This document shows, in pieces, positions 51,726 to 63,316 of a stretch of DNA of 64,000 nucleotides. The position numbers and the translations under genes were made by a program. The notes beneath the pieces were generated by a model. That model did not search any database, had not been told where the DNA came from, and saw nothing but the letters and a program-made list of their open reading frames with translations. Location of the stretch: NCBI GenBank assembly GCA_964017185.1, contig OZ024873.1:50950760-51014759 (forward strand). The letters run 5' to 3'. Within the stretch, counting starts at the first letter, position 1. Every line of letters begins with the position of its first letter. The DNA is from Rugalucina vietnamica. Lineage: Eukaryota > Mollusca > Bivalvia > Lucinida > Lucinidae.

Positions 51726-53124
51726 TTTTCTTTGTCTATGTGCTCAGTTAAACAAAGCACCTTTGCGGACAAAATACCACTGGCATATTCTTAATATTTA
51801 AATGCGATTTAGGAAACAAGGCGTGTCAAAAGTCGCATTTGGGCCTGTGTTTCCTATAAATACCAGGGCCCAGAATAACAATACTTCCTTACAGTGAAGG
51901 CACACCTTAGTTTGACTTGATATTTTACCGTTAAATTTAATAACTGCTGTTACGTGAATATATAAATGTGTAAAACAAAATGTCATTTACATAATAAAAC
52001 CGATATAAGTACTAGTTTAGTAGAGTTTAGATGGATGTTGAAACTAAGGTCTGGAGGATTGTAATTCTTGGCACAGGAAAGCTGCACAACACATGTCACG
52101 AGAAGATGACAAAAACAATGCAAGGATTATAGTCATCACACCGTACATACGGCTCGTCAAATTCCAATTGGTACGTCAAATTCCAGATGTTTATGTCGGC
52201 GCGTGCGTTTTGGCGGGTAAGTTATTTTGCTGTATTTTACACAGAATACCTAAACTTTTCATGGTATAATCTTATTGAGACTTATATTTTTTCAGTCTCC
52301 ATCTGAAGGATCATTGATAATCAACTTTTACAGTGTATTTATCGTTTTATTCTGTCGCTAGGCGACAAAAACAATACGCCAAAGTACAGACGGGCGAATG
52401 CCATATGATAAGTGAAATTACAGACGGCCGATACGGAAAGTTCCAGACGGTTTATGATACGGGTCTACTAAAACACTTCTTTGTTAGGCAATAGTCAGTA
52501 TATGGTTTAATTTGCATCGCTACTAACCATAAAACATTACTTGGAAAGGAAATAAAGTGAAACGACTGTCTTTAAACGATTTTATATGCCGTTTTTTTTA
52601 CTCAAGATGGCCAGGCTGATTGGACTTTTGACTATATAGAAATTTGGGGAAAAAATGAAAGCAGGTAGTGTGAACATTTGATAATATTCCACATAACTTA
52701 ACTGATACATGTATGGCTACTGCAAAGCAATTGTAAATATTCAAATAGAACACTACGCGACTCAGTACACGTACATGTATAAGCGCCATGAGACGGGGAA
52801 TTATTTACGAATAGCGCATTGTTTCTAGCTTTAATTATATGCATACCCCTAATTTTGATAATAAATTCTGTATGGCATGGGCCGGAACTGAAAGTGCAGT
52901 CTGTGCCTGGGCATACCAGGGTTCAATCTGATTGTTGGCTTCCTTATGCGCCAATGTCCAGGGGCGTTGTTAGGCATCAGGTGTCTTCACGCATTCGCTC
53001 GGTTGAGTCTTCGCCCTAGAAACACCATGGCATAACCTGTGTTTTATTTGTTTGCCAATGTGCTTCTTTGATAGAATTTAATTTTTATACCAACGGAACA
53101 AACAAATGTGTTTTTGATTGTTTG

Positions 53125-53605
53125 AATTGACGCTTTACGTCCCAGTCAACAGATAAGGTCATGTCGGGACGTTGCCTCTATGGAACTTTTACGCAAAATG
53201 AGGATGTCATGACATCCTACAAGTGCTTGAAATATAACCATCCAACTAAGCCAAAATGCTTATACGTATGGATGGTAAGACTTCAACCACGTTTTGGGCA
53301 AGCTCAGACCAGAGGGGTTCCCCAGTAATCAGATGGTCGGTTAGTAGTGTATAAGCTTTACCTGGATGTACAAGCAGCCCATCTATTTCTTTAGCCCCCA
53401 GTGGGTGAGTGCCCATATCGCAACCCGACCACCTTCAAATACATATACTGATGTACATATTGTGCATCCTGCATACTGCCACAGAGTACGGGGGCTCAAA
53501 AGTCATCAACATGACACGCGTATGTGTCGGTCGGGGTTCGAGCCCACAACCTCTGGAGGATGATGGGAACTAACTACCCACTAGATCACACGACCGCACA
53601 ACAGG
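53125..53605 (-). mobile_element. Long SINE-like element, reverse
   Basis: The tail side CCCAGTCAACAGATAAGGTC, then GATGTCATGACATCCTACAA, AGTAATCAGATGGTCGGTTA and a tRNA-like head at the right (GGGGTTCGAGCCCACAACCT, CTAGATCACACGACCGC). It is the same family as 21736-22205. Confidence 0.65.
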
Positions 53606-53678
53606 CCTTGGTTAAGGTCGTTGACTATCAGCGCCTTTAAAATAAAATTAACAAAGGATCAAGAACTGAGACAATCAG

Positions 53679-53738
53679 GTGGGAATCTTTTTCTGATTAT
53701 GCCTTTTCCTGATCTTTGCCTGCTTGTACCTTTTCAAA
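53679..53738. mobile_element. Element E, right terminal repeat only
   Basis: GGGAATCTTTTTCTGATTAT then GCCTTTTCCTGATCTTTGCC and TGCTTGTACC, the same as the right end of the complete copy. Confidence 0.78.
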
Positions 53739-53804
53739 CCCCGACCACTATATCACTCTTAAAGTTATACTGTGTTTGAGTGGAAACAAAACAGCAAACA
53801 CACA

Positions 53805-54025
53805 AAGTTGAAACAATTTCGAACCAATGTTGATTCAATCAACTTTGAAACAATGTTGTAGAATCAATGTTGATTCAGTGAATCGAATTGATTCAACAAT
53901 GTTTAAAGGTTGACCGAAACAACATTATTTTAACATTATTTCAACAACGTGTGTCTTAAAGTTGATTCTACGGTTTCAACATTTTGTGCAAATGTTGATA
54001 TAGTGAATCAATGTCGTGTTTCTTT
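53805..54025. repeat. Degenerate AACAATGTTGATTCA word cluster
   Basis: About a dozen loose copies of AATGTTGATTCA and its inverse within 220 bp, with no fixed period. Similar 'TTGAATCAACATTG' clusters occur in many marine invertebrate genomes as I recall. Confidence 0.7.
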
Positions 54026-54747
54026 AAGGTGGTCATTCTCTCTTTACCCATCTATAACTGTATGACATCCATAACATTTCCAATTCAAGAAATACAATTT
54101 ATTTTTTGAACGTATACTTCCAAGTTGACCGCTTAAGAAGGCCAAACAATGCCAGGGTGCCATGGGTATTTGATATAATCGCACTCTACACGTCTGATGC
54201 GACACGTATCCAAAGTCGTGTCTACGTCTGTTATTTGATGTATCAAAAGCTATTGTCCGTCTGGTCTTTCAAGTATAAAGCGACTGTCGTGGTTCGTATC
54301 ATGTAAAATCACACATGGTTCAAAAGAATGAGCTGCGCTATCAATAGTAGTAATTAATTTGAATAAAAGCTTAAACCAGGCTTTTAAATAGATACTAAGC
54401 TATATATATTCGAGCATGCGACTTTCAATTATTTCTAGTTATGGAGATATTCGGCAAAAAGTATGGATGTTTTCTGAAAACGTGCCATTTTAAGACTTTC
54501 GTGCAATGTTTTCGCCAATCCACGGATAAGCTGACCATGACACCTGTATGTACAGATGCGTGGAGGTCCACACAAGACTGCTGATTATTATTTTCTTTTG
54601 AAACCATTAGCTAAAGTATAATAAAACAAGAAAAAACAACAAAAATAATTTAGCCGCCAAAACGCACGCGCTGACATAAACATCTGGAATTTGACGTACC
54701 AGTTGGAATTTGACGAGCCGTATGTACGGTGTGGTCATAATGCACCA

Positions 54748-54987
54748 GTCATTTGTAACCACGCTCCCACCTACGTGGAAGGGTGAGGGATAGCCGGTAT
54801 ATAGTGGGGGTTTGATATTAAGATACCCGACCCAGGGAGATTTTCTATCGTGAAGGGCAGGGCAAAGAGCACGGTTTTGACCTCCACCTCCAGTTTGTCC
54901 CCTAGGGAGTCTATAGCAGGGCATTGAAAACTGAAAAGTCACAATCCACACCTTCCCCGTAGGTGGGGGAGCTGTGGTTACAAATGA
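54748..54987. mobile_element. Element L, 240 bp, ends CATTTGTAACCACGGCTCCC
   Basis: The left CATTTGTAACCACGCTCCCA and CCTACG are repeated inverted at the right with one or two differences. The interior is GC-richer and unrelated to other families here. It abuts element K. Confidence 0.8.
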
Positions 54988-55224
54988 ATGATGGATCGTT
55001 GAAATTCGCCATAACCAAGTCTGACGAAAAAAAATGAAGGACGATTGGATTGATATCGGTGTCCGTCATTCTAATGTTCTAATAGCGACTTGCTGCACCA
55101 GTCTTCTTCCTGCATCTGCTGTGTTTGGGCTAGAATATTGATCAGATCGCATGATCATGGTTATGGGACCCAATGTTTCCAATTTCACTGTGGTTAGGTC
55201 GGCGATGTTAAAATTAATCTTTTA

Positions 55225-55345
55225 GAAGCCTCCGTGGCGCAGTGCTTTGTCATGCAGGGTTCGGAGGTCTCCAGTTATAAACCGACGTCCCGTCTCCTTA
55301 TGACCTTAGCTGTTGGTGGGACGTTAAACTCCAAATCAAATCAAA
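55225..55345 (+). mobile_element. tRNA-derived SINE, short
   Basis: GAAGCCTCCGTGGCGCAGTG (A box), GTCTCCAGTTATAAACCGAC, then GACCTTAGCTGTTGGTGGGA and CGTTAAACTCCAAATC. It is the same head as at 4490-4600 (minus). Confidence 0.7.
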
Positions 55346-55837
55346 ATACAAACTTTTTTTCATCATGGTTATATGACAATTACGGAAGCCTATTGACCTA
55401 TTCATGACAATGACATGAATTGCCATGTTGACATATCCCGGGTGACATATTTATTTGTCGAAGACATCTCAGATCATTTTTGACCTGCATCCGGGGTTTT
55501 CCCATATGGAAGATGAAAAAGGCAACAAACTGCATCTCTTTAAAAAGTACTTTAAGATGATGTTTTTTACTATACAAGCCATCATTGGTCCTTATTGTTA
55601 TTCATTTTAATCGCTTTTTGTGTGACGAAAGCTTTTGCAAAGAAAAATTAAAATGTAAAATCTGTGGATTTTGAAATTTTATGATCCATGCAGGCCATCG
55701 TAGATAAGATGCGTTCGGATTTTCTCCATTAAATATAGGCGTGTTCGGATCAAAGGCTCTGCTCAACAGAACGAGTCGTTTCGGTCCAGCGACTCCTAAG
55801 GACTCTCGCCGTAAGGGCATTTGAAAAGCAAAAAAAA
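55346..55837. other. No gene recognised
   Basis: No exon-like or repeat signal was found before element C3. Confidence 0.45.
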
Positions 55838-58140
55838 CCAGAGGACCAATGGTCCTGTAAACGCTCACCTGAGTCTGCTGCATATACCAATAAACATGTT
55901 TGAATATTATGGTATTTAACCCCAGTGCAGGGGCAGATGAAGCCCTTGGGCCGTTTTCTTTTTTCAGACTATTCAATATTCTGTCCATGGATGCTTCACG
56001 CCAAGTTTCATTAAAATCAATCTATTGGTTTCAGAGAAGAAGATATTTGAAGGGTTTTTACCATATATGGGCATGGTGGCCATCTTGGTCATGTGACTTA
56101 GATTATTAATATATACATTGGTTCCCCATCCTATAGATGCTTCACATAAAATTTGGCTTCAATTGGCCAAGTGGTTTTAGAGGTGGCCAAGTGGTTTTAG
56201 AGGAGAAGATGTTTGAATATTATGGTAATATACATGTATATTGCCCCGGGTTGTGGACATATGAGCCCTTAGGTCCATTTTTTTTTCAGAATCATTAATA
56301 TTTAGTCCTACTACCCATTTCCTGCAAGATTTTCACCTCAAATGACTTTTTAAAAGTTTTCCCCATTCCAATGCATTGGCGACCTATGTTGACCTTGTCG
56401 TAAAATAGGTCAAGGTCACCACAGGGTCATGATTTATATATACATTGTAGTACTTCAGCCATTAGTGCTTCATACCAAGTTTCTTTGAAATCGGTCCTCA
56501 AAATTGGAGAAGAAGATTTTTGAAGGGTTTTTATCATATATGGGCATGGCAGCCATCTTGGTTATGTGAACTAGATAATTTATATATACATTAATTCCCC
56601 CATTCCATAGATGCTTCACATACAATTTGGCTTTGATTCGCCAAGCGGTTTCAGAGGAGAAGATGTTTGAATATTATGGTAATATACATGTATACTGCCC
56701 CGGGGTGGGGGCAGATGAGCCCCTGCGGTCCAATTTTTTTCAGAATCAATAATATTCAGTCCTACTGCCCATTTCCTGCAAGACTTTCACTTTAAATGAC
56801 ATTTTAAAAGTTTTCCCTATTCAAATGCATTGGCGACCTATGTTGACCTTGCCGTAAAAAAAGGTCAAGGTCATCACAGGGTCATGATTTATATGCACAT
56901 TGTAGTACTTCAGCCATCAATGCTTCATGCCAAGTTTCTTTGAAATCGATCCACCTGTTCTGGAGAAGAAGATTTTTGAAGGGTTTTTACCATATATGAG
57001 CATCGCGGCCATCTTGGTCATGTGACCTGGATTATTTATATATACATTGATTACCCCTTCCTATTGATGCTTCACATAAAATTTGGCTTTGATTGGCCAA
57101 GCGGTTTCAGAAGAGATGATGTTTGAATATTATGGTAATATACATGTATATTGCCCCGGGGTGGGGGCATATGAGCCCCTGGGGTCCAATTTTTTTCAGA
57201 ATCATTAATATTCAGTCCTACTGCCCATTTCCTGCAAGACTTTCACTTTATATGACTTTAAATGACATTTTAAAAGTTTTCCCCATTCAAATGCATTGGC
57301 GACCTATGTTGACCTTGCCGTAAAATAAGTCAAGGTCATCACAGGGTCATGATTTATATACACATTGTAGTGCTTGAGCCATCGATGCTTCATGCCAAGT
57401 TTCTTTGAAATCGATCCACCTGTTCTGGAGAAGAAGATTTTTGAAGGGTTTTACCATATATGGGCATCGCGGCCATCTTGGTCATGTGACCTGGATTATT
57501 TATATACACATTGATAACCCCTTCCTATTGATGCTTCACATAAAATTTGGCTTTGATTGGCCAAGCGGTTTCAGAGGAGATGATGTTTGAATATTATGGT
57601 AATATACTTGTATATTGCCCCGGGGTGGGGGCATATGAGCCCCTGGGGTCCAATTTTTTTCAGAATCATTAATATTCAGTCCTATTGCCCATTTCCTGCA
57701 AGACTTTCACTTTATATGACATTTTAAAAGTTTTCCCCATTCAAATGCATTGGCGACCTATGTTGACCTTGCCGTAAAATAAGTCAAGGTCATCACAGGG
57801 TCATGATTTATATACACATTGTAGTGCTTGAGCCATCAATGCTTCATGCCAAGTTTCGTTGAAATCAGTCCACCGGTTCTGGAGAAGAAGATTTTTGAAG
57901 GGTTTTTACCATATATGGGCATGGCGGCCATCTTGGTCATGTGACCTGGATTTCTTATATACACATTGGTTCCCCTTTCCTATAGATGCTTCATATAAAA
58001 TTTGGCTTTGGTTGGCCAAGCGGTTTCAGAGAAGAAGATCTTTGAAATTGTGGACGGACGGACGGACGGACGACGGACGGACGCCGGATCATGGCCATCC
58101 TATAAGCTCACCTTGTGAGCCTAACGGCTCAGGTGAGCTA
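55838..58140 (+). mobile_element. Tandem-core element C3, five units, most complete copy
   Basis: The start is ACCAGAGGACCAATGGTCCT and GTAAACGCTCACCTGAG. About five units of ~455 bp follow (TGTTGACCTTGCCGTAAAAT, GGCCATCTTGGTCATGTGAC, TTTGGCTTTGATTGGCCAAG, GCCCCGGGGTGGGGGC). Then come GACGGACGGACGGACG at about 58050-58085, ATCCTATAAGCTCACCTTGT, a short hairpin GAGCCTAACGGCTC and CAGGTGAGCTAAAAAA. Core, ACGG microsatellite and terminal hairpin together match the pearl/HINE plan. ORFs here follow the repeats. Confidence 0.85.
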
Positions 58141-58193
58141 AAAAAAACATTTCCTCTCAGTCATGTCTGGAGTTGGCTCTGTAGACAGTCATA

Positions 58194-58194
<1 letters not shown>

Positions 58195-58229
<35 letters not shown>

Positions 58230-58250
58230 GTCTCTCTCTCTCTCCTGCAT
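58195..58250. repeat. (TCTG)n-(TC)n microsatellite
   Basis: TGTCTGTCTGTCTGTCTG, then CTCTCTCTCTCTC. Confidence 0.95.
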
Positions 58251-58749
58251 CCTGTACCCTATTGCAGAACAGATATTAATCTTCGACAATTATCTTTTTT
58301 AAAGATGTTTCTTGTTTCAAGTGTATTGGTTTCATTTTAGGAAACTAAGCGTCTAAAAATATCTTACCCGTGTCGCTTGTCAATTTACTACAATCCGATA
58401 GTTAAAAATAAACACTGATGGATCGATCTAGGTTGACGCGAGTTATACGAAAGTAAAGGGTTTATTTTCCTGAGGTGTACCTTTTTACTGTATAATCATA
58501 TGCGACCAAAGTTAACGTCGAGAAAAAAAGTTTAGTGCCACCATGGACCATCATTTATTTACATAGTAAACAGTAACTTCTTCTACATGTATTTTATTAT
58601 TGACGTAATTATGACCGATATTTGACCAAGTCCCCAATCACCATCCAGCTAGTCTCAATCAAAACCAAAAGCAACGAGCAGAACAGAGCAGACACATCCG
58701 TCGATTTGCAATGCAAATCTGGCGTATCTAAGATAATGGAAAACGTCTA
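58251..58749. other. No gene recognised
   Basis: The 89-codon ORF at 58622-58891 runs into the CGCG-word block and has no recognisable domain. Confidence 0.45.
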
Positions 58750-59385
58750 TTGTTTAAACAGCAGTCACACAGTAGCGTATAACCCAAACGCGCGCCGGGC
58801 GTATGAAAAATCTCAACACGCTGAAGATTTTGGACGTATAAAATTAATTTGTTCCTTTAACTCGCTTTTGCAGTCACACATTAGCGCGTGACTGAGAAGT
58901 GTGCCGGACGTAGAAAAATCTCAAAGTTTTAGAGTACGTTTGTCGTACGTCCCAGACACGCTAGGCACGCGCTACTGACGCGCTGTATGCGTTTCATGCG
59001 CGCTCCAAGCACGCTTGGCACACGTTACAGGCACGTTCCACACTCGCCCAAACCAGCATCCGGTTAAAATCGAAACGCGCACGTAGCGTATACGACGTGC
59101 TTGAAACGTGTGCCCGGCGTGTGCTGGGCGTGTTCGGAACGTACTTGTAGCGTGTAGGTCACACGCCCGACACACGCCCAACTTCGAGAAAAATTTTAAG
59201 CATGTTTAAAATTTTATTTAGCCCAAACGCGCACGAAACGCGCGCTGACTTTTAGCGACGCGCGCCGGACGTACACCAAGCGTACCCAGCGCGCGCTTAA
59301 CGTGCCTTGGGCGTGTCTCCGACGTGCGTCTGGCGTATGTGGAAATTTGTATTTTTTCAACACGCCCGGCGCGGTGTGTCACTAT
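58750..59385. mobile_element. CGCG/GGCGTG-word-rich block (element M)
   Basis: CAGTCACACAGTAGCGTATA at the left and GTGTGTCACTATTGG at the right are crude inverses. Between them lie dozens of loose words such as ACGCGCGC, GGCGTGTGC, CACGCCCGAC and ACGTGCTTG. GC content is well above the flanks. It resembles the CGTA block at 40260. Confidence 0.55.
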
Positions 59386-59394
59386 TGGTAGGGA

Positions 59395-59835
59395 GTGAGT
59401 TTCGAGTAAGAAAAGCGAGTTTCTGGTAAGAAAAGTGAGTTTCGAGTTAAAAAAGTGAGTTTCGAGTTAAAAAAGCGAGTTTCGAGTTAAAAAAGTGAGT
59501 TTCGAGTTAGAAAAGCGAGTTTCGAGTTAAAAAAGTGAGTTTCGAGTTAGAAAAGTGAGTTTCGAGTTAAAAAAGTGAGTTTCGAGTTAAAAAAGTGAGT
59601 TTCGAGTTAGAAAAGTGAGTTTCGAGTTAAAAAATCGAGTTTCGAGTTAAAAAAGTGAGTTTCGAGTTAAAATAGCGAGTTTCGAGTTAGAAAAGTGAGT
59701 TTCGAGTTAGAAAAATGCGTTTCGAGTTAGAAAAGTGAGTTTCGAGTTAAAAAGGTGAGTTTCGAGTTAAAAGAGAGAGTTTCTAGTTAATATATAAAAA
59801 AAATGAGTTTCGTGTTAAAAAGCGAGTTTAGAGTT
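59395..59835. repeat. 20 bp minisatellite (GAGTTTCGAGTTAAAAAAGT)
   Basis: About 21 tandem copies of a 20 bp unit with single-base variants (AAAAAGT, AGAAAAGC and so on). It lies right after the CGCG-word block. Confidence 0.95.
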
Positions 59836-59929
59836 AACAAAGCGAGTAGCAGGAACGTTACACGTACGTGGTATATACTTCGAACAAAATACGCTTCAGA
59901 CCTCGGCTTTTCGAAATTCTCACAGATAC

Positions 59930-60005
59930 GCGAGCGATGCGCCGCTGATACATGAATGTATGACAGAGCTGAGCCGCTGATACGTGAATGTATGACAGAG
60001 CTGCT
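59930..60005. repeat. Tandem duplication, ~33 bp
   Basis: GCCGCTGATACATGAATGTA then TGACAGAGCT is present twice, with one change (ACATG/ACGTG). Confidence 0.85.
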
Positions 60006-61005
60006 ATTATTATTATTAATATTGTTTCTTTTTAGTAAGAATTTAGCCATATCTTCTTTGACTTGACTAATTGTTAAATCGAAATAGTCAAATGGTCACC
60101 ATTTTATAGGTTCATTTTCATAAATAACAGAATTCTTTAGAATATTAAACATAAACCTTCTGATACAGAAACTGAGGCCCTAAGAAGAAAGTAAGATCTG
60201 GTTTTATTGCAGCCTCGATCTGACCCCAGACATGCAGGATGTCTCCCATACAGTGACGAAGTTCTTGATCACATTCTCAAATTATTCTTTATCAAAAGTC
60301 AGCTTATTTTTGTTTTTGTGCACGAAAACAGCTTTTACATGGTGGAATCAGATATTATCGTGAAAGAAATTAAGTGTTGGCAGCTAGTTTTGACGGCTCT
60401 TGCAGGTTTAGTAACTGTTGAAAGTTTTAATTGTTGTTATTCTCCAAATTTGTTTCATATCAAGTGTCCCTATATGAGTGATTAATTGGTTACAATGTTT
60501 CTGTGATGCTGAGTCTCCAAGTAGTCATTTTTGATCGTATCAAATAGAAACAGACAACTGCCAATTTAGACATTTCTGATTTACTGTGTTCCAAGATTTT
60601 GAATACAGGACTGCAATTAACTTCTGTTTATTTTGGGCGTTTCCCTAAAGGAATACAACAAAGAGCCAGATATATATGTATACATTTTTGCCTTAAATAT
60701 TACGGCTCTTCTGGTCCTGGCTATCGGTGTACCGTGTTTAAACATAAACAATGATTTTTCAAGATGGGTAGTATGTATGCAAGTTTGTGGGACATACCAT
60801 GGTGTTGTTTTTTTTATTTTAGGTCATTTTGGTCATTTACAAGTCTGCTGCGATTGAGGTTACTTAAATCTGAGGCAAACGATTATAAATTTGCAACGTA
60901 TATCAAATACTTTATATGAAGCCACGCCAGGTCACGTGTTGTAAAACATACCAAATTGCAGCTGTAAGACAGAAAATGAAAAGGGTGGGATACATTTAAT
61001 TGAAA
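60006..61005. other. No gene recognised
   Basis: Two open frames (60207-60485 and 60633-60857, plus strand) were inspected. They have no family motif and no convincing splice or codon signal. Confidence 0.4.
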
Positions 61006-61017
61006 ATCATTGGCTTC

Positions 61018-61085
61018 ACAACCCTCGGACTATCGGGCCCTCGGATTAACGGGCCCTAGGACTATTGGGTCCTCGGACTATCGGA
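61018..61085. repeat. ~18 bp short tandem repeat
   Basis: About four copies of CCCTCGGACTATCGGGCC with variants. Confidence 0.85.
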
Positions 61086-61417
61086 ATAATAAAACAAAAA
61101 CTTTAACACAAAATTTCTAAGTCCATGACCTTGACCTCAAGGTCACCCAGGGTTGGTCATGACGGTACTGCATAAAACTTCGGACCAATTCTACCAACAT
61201 GCAAAGTATCTACTTTATCCATCAACAGGACCAAGAGATATATTATAAAAACTTATAAAAACTTTAACCAAAAACTTAAACACAAAATTTCTAAGTCCGT
61301 ACCCACGGATGACCTTATCCCCAAAAAACAGGATGTGTAGGAATCAGCACTCCTTGGCATTTCATATACCCTCAGCAAGTACAAATGCCTATTTGCATAG
61401 CTTTTTCCTCCAGACTC

Positions 61418-61690
61418 ATCGGGAAAACATGTCCATACAATATATACCCCCTTACACCCCACTTTTATAAAGCAAAACTGGGGTATGCAGGGGTATACCT
61501 ATTTTTCTTAAGTTTTTGATCCAAAACATAGATTGTGGGTACTCGTTAGAACCGCCTCGGCGAGGCTGTTTTAACGTGTACCCACAATCAATGTTTTGAG
61601 CAAAAATACTAAAAATATCAAGTTTTCCAATGAAACTTTCAATTTTTGCTGCTGAAAAATATCATATTGCATGGGCAAGTTTACGTAATG
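61418..61690. mobile_element. Foldback MITE family B, copy 13
   Basis: Reverse orientation, complete: CATCGGGAAAACATGTCCAT at the left, GCATGGGCAAGTTTACGTAATG at the right. The core palindrome is broken by GAGGCTGTTTTAAC. Confidence 0.88.
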
Positions 61691-61691
61691 T

Positions 61692-61880
61692 ATTAAAGAT
61701 TGGAATGAACTCCCTGATTCTCTGATCTCCTCTGCTGAAATTTCGGATGATTGTGTGTCTAAATTTACTTCTCTTGTGAGAGCTCGGGACTAATCCCCTC
61801 CGGTCAAACCCCATCCTCCTGGTGTGGTATTGTCAGGTTGACGTTTCGCCAATAAACTATTCTAATTCTGATGTCGTGAC
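61692..61880 (+). mobile_element. LINE 3' end (last 33 codons and 3' UTR)
   Basis: IKDWNELPDSLISSAEISDD then CVSKFTSLVRARD and TAA at 61791-61793. The (I/T)xxWNxLP...F...L ending is typical of the C-terminus of CR1/Jockey-type LINE reverse-transcriptase proteins. The 3' side ends TATTCTAATTCTGATG. It is heavily 5' truncated at the border of the family B copy. Confidence 0.78.
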
Positions 61881-61972
61881 AAATGTCAGATTGGTTCCGT
61901 TAACTAAAAAAAGTTAAAACGGATTTCAGTCGGTCACGAGGAGGCGACAACAAACAATGCAAGGATTATACC

Positions 61973-62491
61973 AACCAGAGGACCAATGGTCCTGTAAACG
62001 CTCACCTGAGATCTGGGATATATACCAATAAACTTGGCAGACAACCACCGTGGGGTAATTTTTTTACATAAGCATAAATCTTCTGTCCATTTGCTCATTT
62101 CAAGCAAGTTTCCTGCCATTAAATGACATTTTCCCACTTTTACCCATTCAAATGCGTAGGCATCCTAAGTTGACCTTGCCGTGAAAGGTCAAGGTCACCA
62201 CAGGGTCATAATTTATAAAAAAAAAATTGTAGAGCTCCATTCACTGATGCTTCAAGGCAAGTTTCAAAATCATAGGCCTTAGAAGATTTTTAAAGGAATT
62301 TGCTATTTATGGGTCATCTTGGTCATACGACCTTGACCATTCATACAAACTTTCATTCCTCCTTCCTAACGATGCTTCAAATAAAGTTTGGCTTTGATTG
62401 GCCAAGCGGTTTTAGAGAAGATGTTTGAAATTGTGGACGACGGACGGACGTCGGAGCATGGGTATACTGTAACTTCGGCTCAGGTGAGCTA
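61973..62491 (+). mobile_element. Tandem-core element C4, single-unit copy
   Basis: The same start (ACCAGAGGACCAATGGTCCT, CGCTCACCTGAG) and end (GACGACGGACGGACGTCGG, GGCTCAGGTGAGCTA) as C3, but with one core unit. At about 520 bp it is the minimal form of the family. Confidence 0.87.
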
Positions 62492-63316
62492 CAATCGATT
62501 TCACAAAGGCACGACGAAAGCGGTGACGCAAACATGAGAAAACTAGACCTGTCAATGAAATATTTTAGGTCACGAGATCAAATTGTACTAATGCGGAAGT
62601 CAAAAATACACATCAAACAAATTCTTTCTGATTGAAGTTTGTTCTTAACATCCGAACACAAGTGCAGTAAATGGTCATGTCCAGAGAAAAGGAAATTATA
62701 TCAATGAATTTATCAATGTTTTTTTTTTATTTACATCATTATCATAAACTTAGAGGCAATCAATTAGATACAGATCAGTTATAGGGTAGATTTATTATAG
62801 AACATTGTGACTGAATGAGATAAACTGTCCAGTCAAAAACGATTATTGGAAAATCAACGTCTTTTCGCATGACACAGCTCTGTACTAATGACCTTTCCTT
62901 TTTAAAAGTGTATCATTTTCGGAAAACACGCTCACTGACCTTGGTTCAAAATATTTTGGATTGACGCAATATGAATCGTCGTGGTGCACAGAAATTGATT
63001 GTAAAAAGCGCGTTTTTTAACATTGCGTCAGCACATCAATGACACACATAAAAGATATCAAGGTTACATGTGATTTGCATAAATATTACATCAGTTTTAT
63101 GTCCCCAAGGTCGAATTCAAATCATGTCAGAAACATGATATATGTCACGTACCAACATCAAAAAACCGGATGTTAGTCAATCAATAAACCCAATCTTCGA
63201 TGATTGTCAACCGAAAGTACATGTCATTCGAATTAAAGAGTATTTCTTCGATTGGTTAGCATAGAGATCATCTAACTCCTCTGCAAGAGATCATCTATCG
63301 CCATTTTTCTATTTTT
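62492..63316. other. No gene recognised
   Basis: AT-rich sequence without shared repeats or exons that I could support. Confidence 0.5.

Larger units (their letters stand above)
52123..54743. mobile_element. Element K, ~2.6 kb, with ~100 bp inverted ends
   Basis: The left arm (CACACCGTACATACGGCTCG, TCAAATTCCAATTGGTACG, ATGTTTATGTCGGCGCGTGC) is repeated inverted at 54643-54743. Further inside are GACGGGCGAATGCC and GACGGCCGATACGG words, partly mirrored at about 54190-54300. It contains a reverse SINE-like element and an element E end. No transposase was found. Confidence 0.8.

Noticed and set aside
57859-58302. 147-codon ORF
   Set aside because: It covers the last core unit, the GACG microsatellite and a TCTG microsatellite of element C3.
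59395-59835. CRISPR array or protein repeat
   Set aside because: A 20 bp minisatellite with no spacers and no open frame of note.
60207-60857. Two plus-strand ORFs (92 and 74 codons) as exons of a membrane protein
   Set aside because: Hydrophobic by composition only; no family motif, no matching splice frame.
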